DNA from: Myxococcales bacterium
GTDB lineage: Bacteria; Myxococcota; Myxococcia; Myxococcales; Anaeromyxobacteraceae
Assembly: GCA_021784995.1 (NCBI GenBank)
Contig: JAJYHA010000372.1
Span: forward strand, 1 to 11,146
Reading direction: 5' to 3'
Length of the DNA: 11,146 nt
The position numbers and the translations under genes are program-made. The notes below the pieces were generated by a model that was given only the letters and a program-made list of their open reading frames with translations, ran no database searches and was not told the DNA's origin. Each line of letters begins with the position of its first letter. Within the stretch, counting starts at the first letter, position 1. Below are positions 6,011 to 11,146 of the stretch, piece by piece.

Positions 6011-7819
6011 GTGAGCCAGAAGGCCCTGGAGGACGGGGCGGCGCTCTCGCCGTCCGCGGCGCGGGCGGGGGATCCTGGCGACGGTGGCGCCGGGCGACGC
6101 AGTCCGACCCCGTCCGCTCCCGCGCGCGCCGATCACGCCACCTTCTCGGCCGAGGAGCTGGCCCGGATCCTGGAAGGGCGCGAGGCGTGGACGCGCGAGG
6201 AGCTGGCCGAGGCGCTGGCGCGCATGCCGCGTCGGCGGGAGTCCTTCCAGACCGACTCCGGGATCCCCATCCCGGACGTGCTCGACCCGGCCAGCCGGCG
6301 CGACGCCGACTACGCGCGCGACGTCGGGTTCCCGGGCCGCTATCCGTTCACGCGCGGCCCGCAGCCGACCATGTACCGCGGCCGGCTCTGGACGATGCGC
6401 CAGTTCGCCGGCTTCGGCTCGCCGGAGGACACCAACCGGCGCTTCAAGTACCTGCTGCAGCAGGGCGTGAGCGGCCTCTCCACCGCCTTCGACATGCCCG
6501 CGCTCATGGGCTACGACCCCGATCACCCGATGAGCCGTGGGGAGGTGGGGAAGGAGGGCGTCTCGGTCGCCACGCTGCGCGACTTCGAGGTGCTCTTCGA
6601 CGGCATCCCGCTGGGCGAGGTGACCACCTCCATGACCATCAACGCGAGCGCGATGGTGGCGCTCGCCATGTACGTGGCCGTGGCGGAGCGGCAGGGGGTG
6701 CCGCGCGAGAAGCTGGGAGGCACGCTCCAGGCCGACATGCTGAAGGAGTACATCGCGCAGAAGGAGTGGATCGTCCCGCCCCGGCCGGCGGTGAAGCTGC
6801 TCTGCGACCTCATCGAGTACTGCGCGCGGGAGATGCCGCGCTGGAACCCGGTCTCGATCAGCGGGTACCACATCCGCGAGGCGGGCGCGACCGCGGTGCA
6901 GGAGCTGGCCTTCACCCTCGCGGACGGCCTCGAGTACGTCCAGCTGCTGGTCGATCGCGGGCTCGACGTCGACTCCTTCGCCCCGCGCCTCTCCTTCTTC
7001 TGGGACGTCCACAACGACTTCTTCGAGGAGGTGGCCAAGTTCCGCGCCGCGCGCCGGATCTGGGCCCGGACCCTCCGGGAGCGCTTCGGGGCGCGGCGGC
7101 GCGAGTCGCTGCTGCTGAGGACGCACGCGCAGACCGCCGGCGTCTCGCTGACCGCCCAGCAGCCCCACAACAACGTGGTGCGGACGGCGCTCCAGGCCTT
7201 CGCGGCCGTGCTTGGCGGCACGCAGTCGCTCCACACCAACTCGCTCGACGAGACCTACGCGCTCCCCACCGAGGAGGCGGTGACGATCGCGCTCCGGACG
7301 CAGCAGGTCATCGCCTTCGAGTCGGGGGCCGACCGCGTGGTCGACCCGCTCGCCGGCAGCTACTACGTGGAGTACCTCACCGACGAGATGGAGCGGCGCG
7401 CGCTGGAATACATCCGGCGCATCGACGACATGGGAGGGATGATCCGCGCGGTGGAGGAGGGCTTCCCGCAGCGCGAGATCGCCGAGAGCGCCTACCGCTT
7501 CCAGCGCGAGATCGAGGGCGGCGAGCGGGTGGTGGTGGGCGTGAACGCCTTCCGCGCCGAGGAGGAGGAGCCCATCCGGCTCCTCAAGATCGACGAGGCG
7601 GTGGCGCGCGCCCAGGTGGAGCGGCTGCGTGCGGTGCGCGCCGCGCGCGACGCGGCGCGCGTCGAGGCCGCGCTGGGGGCCGTCGAGCGCACGGCCCGCG
7701 AGGGCGCCAACCTGGTGCCGTCCGTCCTCGACGCCGTGCGCGTCTACGCGTCGATGGGCGAGATCTGCGACGTGTTCCGCCGGGTGTACGGCGTCTACCG
7801 CGAGGACGGGCGGTTCTGA
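6011..7819 (+). CDS. icmA: Adenosylcobalamin-dependent acyl-CoA mutase, large catalytic subunit, isobutyryl-CoA mutase-like (methylmalonyl-CoA mutase family)
   Basis: 602 residues from GTG 6011, which has GGAGG six bases upstream. Residues 1-42 are a low-complexity Ala/Gly/Pro leader. The rest is the TIM-barrel catalytic domain, with RYPFTRG (110-116), TMYRG (120-124), MTINASA (208-214), SGYHIREAG (284-292) with catalytic His287, and [13 protein letters not shown] (383-395). The cobalamin domain is absent and is supplied by the next gene, so this is the split form. The specificity residues are Phe132 (RQFAGFG) and Gln250 (KEYIAQKEW). Their spacing of 118 and the distance of 155 from Phe132 to His287 match Tyr89, Arg207 and His244 of Propionibacterium methylmalonyl-CoA mutase exactly. 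Phe plus Gln is the isobutyryl-CoA mutase pair, and the Streptomyces IcmA sequence I recall is similar throughout. The likely reaction is isobutyryl-CoA to n-butyryl-CoA, reversibly. The specificity is inferred, so the symbol is provisional. Confidence 0.9.
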   Translation: MSQKALEDGAALSPSAARAGDPGDGGAGRRSPTPSAPARADHATFSAEELARILEGREAWTREELAEALARMPRRRESFQTDSGIPIPDVLDPASRRDADYARDVGFPGRYPFTRGPQPTMYRGRLWTMRQFAGFGSPEDTNRRFKYLLQQGVSGLSTAFDMPALMGYDPDHPMSRGEVGKEGVSVATLRDFEVLFDGIPLGEVTTSMTINASAMVALAMYVAVAERQGVPREKLGGTLQADMLKEYIAQKEWIVPPRPAVKLLCDLIEYCAREMPRWNPVSISGYHIREAGATAVQELAFTLADGLEYVQLLVDRGLDVDSFAPRLSFFWDVHNDFFEEVAKFRAARRIWARTLRERFGARRRESLLLRTHAQTAGVSLTAQQPHNNVVRTALQAFAAVLGGTQSLHTNSLDETYALPTEEAVTIALRTQQVIAFESGADRVVDPLAGSYYVEYLTDEMERRALEYIRRIDDMGGMIRAVEEGFPQREIAESAYRFQREIEGGERVVVGVNAFRAEEEEPIRLLKIDEAVARAQVERLRAVRAARDAARVEAALGAVERTAREGANLVPSVLDAVRVYASMGEICDVFRRVYGVYREDGRF

Positions 7820-7838
7820 TACAACGCGAGGGTTCCGG

Positions 7839-8267
7839 ATGGGACCGACCATGACCCAAGACCGCACGCTGCGCATCATCGTCGCGAAGCCAGGGCTCGA
7901 CGGGCACGACCGCGGCGCCAAGATCATCGCCCGCGCGCTGCGCGACGCCGGCTTCGAGGTGATCTACACGGGGCTCCACCAGACGCCCGAGATGATCGCC
8001 GCGGCCGCCGTCCAGGAGGACGTGGACGCGGTCGGGCTCTCGATCATGTCGGGCGCCCACATGACGCTCTTCCCCGCGGTGATCGACGTCCTCCGCGCCC
8101 GGGGCGCGGGCGACATCGCGGTCTTCGGCGGCGGGATCATCCCGCAGGACGACGTGCCGCGCCTGAAGGAGCTGGGCGTCGCGGAGGTGTTCCTGCCCGG
8201 CTCCTCCACGCAGACCATCCTCGAGTGGATCCGGCAGCACGTCCGCCCGCGCGCGGCGGCGGCCTGA
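7839..8267 (+). CDS. icmB: Acyl-CoA mutase small subunit, cobalamin (B12)-binding
   Basis: 142 residues from ATG 7839, which has GAGGG six bases upstream; a second in-frame ATG at 7851 would remove four residues. The whole protein is one B12-binding Rossmann-like domain. The DxHxxG motif is Asp21-Gly-His23-Asp-Arg-Gly26, where His23 is the lower axial cobalt ligand. The SxL segment is SIM (67-69), with Met in place of Leu, and the GGGIIP loop is at 96-101. [13 protein letters not shown] and YTGLHQTPE are nearly invariant in split mutases and in IcmB. It assembles with the large subunit encoded 19 bases upstream to form the active mutase; alone it has no catalytic site. The gene symbol follows the large subunit's predicted specificity and is provisional to the same degree. 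Confidence 0.92.
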   Translation: MGPTMTQDRTLRIIVAKPGLDGHDRGAKIIARALRDAGFEVIYTGLHQTPEMIAAAAVQEDVDAVGLSIMSGAHMTLFPAVIDVLRARGAGDIAVFGGGIIPQDDVPRLKELGVAEVFLPGSSTQTILEWIRQHVRPRAAAA

Positions 8268-8270
8268 CGA

Positions 8271-9236
8271 GTGGCGGCGGTGACGCCGGCGCCGATCACG
8301 GTCTACGAGGTCGGCCCGCGCGACGGCCTGCAGAACGAGCCGCGCGTGGTCCCCACCGACGACAAGCTGCGCTTCGTCGAGCTGCTCGCCGACGCGGGGC
8401 TCCCGCGCATCGAGGCGACCAGCTTCGTCTCGCCGCGCTGGATCCCGGCCCTGGCCGACGCCGCGGAGGTGGTGGCCCGGCTCCCGGTCCGCCCCGGCCT
8501 CGTCTACGGAGTGCTGGTCCCGAACGAGACGGGGCTCCGCCGCCTGCTCGAGGTGCTCGCCCGGGCCGGCGGGCGCGCGCCCCCGGTGGAGGCCGCGGTC
8601 TTCCTGAGCGCCTCCGAGACGCACAACCGCAAGAACGTCAACAAGTCGGTGGAGGAGACCTTCGCGGCGTTCCAGGCCGTCGTGCCGCCGGCGCTCTCCC
8701 GGGGCCTGCGGGTGCGCGGCTACGTCTCGACCGCGTGGGGCTGCCCCTACGAAGGCGCCGTGGAGCCGGCGCGCGTGGTCGCGATCGCGCAGCGCCTCCT
8801 CGACCTGGGCTGCTACCAGGTGTCGCTGGGAGACACCATCGGCGTCGGGAACCCGGCGCAGACCCGGCGCCTGCTGGACGCCTCGCTGGCTCGCGTCGCG
8901 CCGGAGCGCCTGGCGCTGCACATGCACGACACCCGCGGCGCCGCGCTGGCCAACGTGCTGGTCGGGCTCGAGGCGGGTCTCACCACCTTCGACGCCTCGG
9001 TGGGCGGCCTGGGTGGATGCCCGTACGCGCCGGGCGCGGCCGGCAACCTCGCCACCGAGGACCTGATCTACATGCTGCACGGCATGGGCCACCCGACGGG
9101 CGTCGACTGGCCGCTGCTCGTCGCGGCCGGCGAGCTGGCGCAGCGCCTGGTGGGCCACCGGCTGCCGGGCAAGGCGCTGCAGGCGGAGCTCGGCGCGCGT
9201 ACGCTGCTGGCCGGCGCGCCCGCCGCCGGCACATGA
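8271..9236 (+). CDS. mvaB: Hydroxymethylglutaryl-CoA lyase
   Basis: 321 residues. It cleaves 3-hydroxy-3-methylglutaryl-CoA to acetyl-CoA and acetoacetate, the last step of leucine degradation. The HMGL-like TIM barrel carries every expected active-site element: Arg17-Asp18 in [20 protein letters not shown] (51-59), Asn122-Asn124 region KNVNKS, metal ligands His218 and His220 in LHMHDTRG, and the signature [20 protein letters not shown] (245-264) with catalytic Cys250. Length and motifs match bacterial and mitochondrial lyases, and they argue against isopropylmalate or homocitrate synthase. The GTG start at 8271 lies three bases after the preceding stop, with no clear ribosome binding site; GTG 8280 is an alternative. 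Coupling to the mutase small subunit is likely. Pseudomonas names for this function include mvaB and liuE. Confidence 0.95.
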   Translation: MAAVTPAPITVYEVGPRDGLQNEPRVVPTDDKLRFVELLADAGLPRIEATSFVSPRWIPALADAAEVVARLPVRPGLVYGVLVPNETGLRRLLEVLARAGGRAPPVEAAVFLSASETHNRKNVNKSVEETFAAFQAVVPPALSRGLRVRGYVSTAWGCPYEGAVEPARVVAIAQRLLDLGCYQVSLGDTIGVGNPAQTRRLLDASLARVAPERLALHMHDTRGAALANVLVGLEAGLTTFDASVGGLGGCPYAPGAAGNLATEDLIYMLHGMGHPTGVDWPLLVAAGELAQRLVGHRLPGKALQAELGARTLLAGAPAAGT

Positions 9237-9276
9237 CCCTGGCGCTCCGCCCGTCGGGAGGGTAGCGTCAGCCGAC

Positions 9277-10050
9277 ATGGATTGGATCGTCGAGGACCGG
9301 GGCGAGATCGAGGTCTGGACCCTCGACGGCGAGGTGCGTCGCAACTCCATCACGCGCGCGGCGCTCGACCGGCTCGGCGCCGAGCTGGCGCGCGCCGCCG
9401 GGAAGGGCGCGCTCCGCTGCGTCGTGATCTCGGGCGCGGGCGAGCGCGCGTTCTGCGCCGGCGCCGACCTGAAGGAGCGGGCCGGCATGTCGGACGCGGA
9501 CGTGCAGCGCTTCCTGGCCGACCTGCGCGCCACGCTGCGCGCCGTCGAGACCTCCCCCAAGGTCTTCCTGGCCGCCATCAACGGCGCCGCCCTGGGGGGT
9601 GGGCTCGAGCTCGCCCTCGCCTGCGACCTGCGCGTGATGAGCCAGGCGGCGGAGCTGGGGCTCCCCGAGGTGGGCCTGGGGATCATCCCGGGCGGCGGCG
9701 GGACGCAGCGCCTGGCGCGCGCCGTCGGCGTGGCCCGGGCCAAGGACCTGGTGCTGACGGCGCGGCGGATCGGCGCCGTCGACGCGCTGGCCTGGGGGCT
9801 GGTGTCGCGGGTGGTCCCGCCGGGAGAGCTGCGCGCCGCGGCGCTGGCGATGGCCGGGCAGGTGGCGGGCAACGCGCCGGTCTCGCTCCGGCAGGCGAAG
9901 CGCGCCATCGACGACGGGCTGCACCTCCCGCTGGAGGAGGCGCTCGCCTTCGAGACCTCCATGTACCAGGCCTGCCTGGGCACGAGCGACCGGCGCGAGG
10001 CGCTGCGGGCCTTCGCGGAGAAGCGGCGGCCGGTGTTCAAGGGCGAGTGA
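9277..10050 (+). CDS. liuC: Enoyl-CoA hydratase/isomerase family protein, probable methylglutaconyl-CoA hydratase
   Basis: 257 residues with the crotonase fold. Both catalytic glutamates are present, Glu111 (GGGLELAL) and Glu131 (LPEVGLG), so a true hydratase is expected. The oxyanion-hole segments are FCAGADLKE (59-67) and GAALGGGLE (103-111). The stretch [12 protein letters not shown] and the C-terminus [20 protein letters not shown] resemble the AUH/LiuC branch (methylglutaconyl-CoA to HMG-CoA) more than short-chain crotonases. Placement directly after HMG-CoA lyase fits, because its product would be that enzyme's substrate. ATG 9277 comes 40 bases after the lyase stop; GGGAGGG lies upstream but 14 bases away, which is long for a ribosome binding site. 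A broader enoyl-CoA hydratase role cannot be excluded. Confidence 0.88.
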   Translation: MDWIVEDRGEIEVWTLDGEVRRNSITRAALDRLGAELARAAGKGALRCVVISGAGERAFCAGADLKERAGMSDADVQRFLADLRATLRAVETSPKVFLAAINGAALGGGLELALACDLRVMSQAAELGLPEVGLGIIPGGGGTQRLARAVGVARAKDLVLTARRIGAVDALAWGLVSRVVPPGELRAAALAMAGQVAGNAPVSLRQAKRAIDDGLHLPLEEALAFETSMYQACLGTSDRREALRAFAEKRRPVFKGE

Positions 10051-10060
10051 GGGCGGGGGG

Positions 10061-11080
10061 ATGGAGCCGCTCGTCGAGCGCGTGGTGCGAGGCGACGTCC
10101 GGGCGGCGGCCCGGCTGATGCGCGACCTGGACGACGGGCTCCCCGCGGCGCGCGAGGCGCTGCGCGCGCTCCACCCGCGCACCGGGCGCGCCTACGTGAT
10201 CGGGCTCACCGGCTCGCCCGGCGCGGGCAAGTCCTCCCTCGTCGATCGGCTGGTGGCGCACCACCGGGCGGCCGGGCGCAAGGTGGGCGTGGTGGCGGTC
10301 GATCCCACGAGCCCCTTCAGCGGCGGCGCGATCCTGGGCGACCGGATCCGGATGCAGGACCACGCGCTCGACCCGGAGGTCTTCATCCGCTCCATGGCCA
10401 CCCGCGGCAACCTGGGCGGCCTGTCGCGGGCCACCTCCGACGTGGTCACCGTGATGGACGCCATGGGGAAGGACGTCGTGCTGGTCGAGACGGTCGGCGT
10501 CGGGCAGGACGAGATCGAGGTGGCGGAGCTGGCGCACACGGTGGTGGTGGTCGCGGTCCCCGGCATGGGCGACGACGTGCAGGCGATCAAGGCGGGCGTG
10601 CTCGAGATCGCCGACGTCTTCGCGGTCAACAAGGCCGACCGGGAGGGGGCCGACCGGACGGTGCGCGACCTCCAGCAGATGCTCGAGCTGCGCCGCTCGA
10701 CCGCCACCCGCCCCGCGCTCGACCATGACGCGGCCCACCGCATGCGCGCCGCGGGCGCCTGGAGCCCGGACGAGCCGGGCTTCTGGGAGCCCCCCATCGT
10801 CAAGACGGTGGCCGTGCGCGACGAGGGAGTGGGCGACCTGGCCGAGGCGATCGAGGCGCACCGCGGCCACCTGGAGGCGACCGGTCTCCGGCGCGAGCGC
10901 GAGGTGGCGCGCGCCCGGGCCGGGTTCCTGGCGCTGCTCCGCGAGCGCCTCATCGCGGGCGCGCTGGCGCGGCTCGCCGCCGAGCAGGGGCAGCTCGACG
11001 AGATCGCCGGCCGCATCGTGGCGCGCCAGGCCGATCCGTTCCAGCTGGTGGACGAGCTCGCCGAGCGCCTCGGTCGCTGA
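10061..11080 (+). CDS. meaB: MeaB-type GTPase, chaperone of the cobalamin-dependent mutase
   Basis: 339 residues of the G3E-class MeaB/ArgK/MMAA family. GTP-binding motifs in order are Walker A GSPGAGKSS (51-59), the switch region VDPTSPFSGGAILGDRIRM (80-98), VLVETVGVGQDE (140-151) and the guanine-specificity motif NKAD (190-193). An N-terminal helical part precedes the G domain, and a helical dimerisation arm (about 265-339) follows it. In known systems the protein gates loading of adenosylcobalamin into the mutase and supports removal of damaged cofactor, using GTP hydrolysis. In IcmF-type enzymes this GTPase is fused between the two mutase domains; here it is a separate gene in the same operon. 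ATG 10061 is 10 bases after the hydratase stop, with a G-rich sequence (GGGCGGGGGG) directly upstream. Old ArgK annotations as a lysine/arginine transport kinase are not supported by this context. Confidence 0.95.
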   Translation: MEPLVERVVRGDVRAAARLMRDLDDGLPAAREALRALHPRTGRAYVIGLTGSPGAGKSSLVDRLVAHHRAAGRKVGVVAVDPTSPFSGGAILGDRIRMQDHALDPEVFIRSMATRGNLGGLSRATSDVVTVMDAMGKDVVLVETVGVGQDEIEVAELAHTVVVVAVPGMGDDVQAIKAGVLEIADVFAVNKADREGADRTVRDLQQMLELRRSTATRPALDHDAAHRMRAAGAWSPDEPGFWEPPIVKTVAVRDEGVGDLAEAIEAHRGHLEATGLRREREVARARAGFLALLRERLIAGALARLAAEQGQLDEIAGRIVARQADPFQLVDELAERLGR

Positions 11081-11081
11081 C

Positions 11082-11146
11082 ATGGCGGAGCACGCGTCCA
11101 GCCGCGACCCGGCGGTGGCAGCCCTCGAGGAGCGGCTCGGCCTCGC
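11082..11146 (+). CDS. Start of an unidentified gene, cut by the window edge
   Basis: An ATG one base after the meaB stop opens a frame with 21 complete codons to the end of the window. The residues are charged and soluble in character, with DPAVAALEERLGL at the end. This is too little for identification: a LEERLG segment occurs near the start of RNase III and of some hotdog thioesterases, and neither can be chosen. The one-base spacing suggests it belongs to the acyl-CoA mutase operon. Confidence 0.6.
   Translation, partial: MAEHASSRDPAVAALEERLGL

Noticed and set aside
5975..7927. Minus-strand open frame of 650 codons opposite the mutase large subunit
   Set aside because: Antisense shadow of a gene with secure active-site motifs; the composition is rich in His, Arg and Glu without domains.
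8225..9265. Plus-strand open frame of 346 codons overlapping the HMG-CoA lyase in another frame
   Set aside because: It is Arg/Gly/Ala-rich without motifs, while the overlapping frame holds the complete lyase signature and catalytic Cys250.
7584..10040. Minus-strand open frame of 818 codons opposite the small subunit, lyase and hydratase
   Set aside because: Antisense shadow over three recognised enzymes, with no motif of its own.
11082..11146. Assigning the final partial gene as RNase III or as a thioesterase
   Set aside because: Only 21 residues are visible and the LEERLG resemblance is too short to choose.

Overview
The window is very GC-rich (third codon positions almost all G/C), densely coding, and uses GTG as the probable start of five genes. 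Together with the gene content this suggests a high-GC myxobacterium-like deltaproteobacterium, with Anaeromyxobacter as the best guess. That placement is inference; no marker gene in the window proves it. I see no insertion sequence, CRISPR array or phage gene, and the region reads as ordinary chromosome.

Left part (1-4321, + strand): the tail of an ABC-transporter ATPase overlaps a MacB/FtsX-type permease. These are followed by a membrane-anchored TlpA-like thioredoxin, a small YacG-type zinc protein, a D-2-hydroxyacid dehydrogenase of the glyoxylate/hydroxypyruvate reductase type, and an integral-membrane protein of the lysylphosphatidylglycerol synthase TM/flippase-like family. Spacing is tight, with two GTGA stop/start overlaps.

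Middle part (4322-6010, mostly - strand): a likely 58-residue small protein is convergent with the flippase-like gene. Next come a gap with a sigma-54-like sequence, an alpha/beta hydrolase related to the ABHD18/DUF2048 family, and a CAU-anticodon tRNA with encoded CCA. The tRNA has a near-consensus sigma-70 promoter (TTGACA, 17 bp, TATAAG).

Right part (6011-11146, + strand): a compact acyl-CoA operon. It encodes the large and small subunits of a split adenosylcobalamin-dependent acyl-CoA mutase, an HMG-CoA lyase, a methylglutaconyl-CoA hydratase-like crotonase, the mutase chaperone GTPase MeaB, and the first 21 codons of another gene. By default the mutase would be named methylmalonyl-CoA mutase. 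However, the two residues that set substrate choice read Phe132 and Gln250, the isobutyryl-CoA mutase pair, instead of Tyr and Arg. The operon therefore looks dedicated to branched-chain acyl-CoAs: isobutyryl-CoA/n-butyryl-CoA interconversion plus the last two steps of leucine breakdown. This is the most notable observation in the window.
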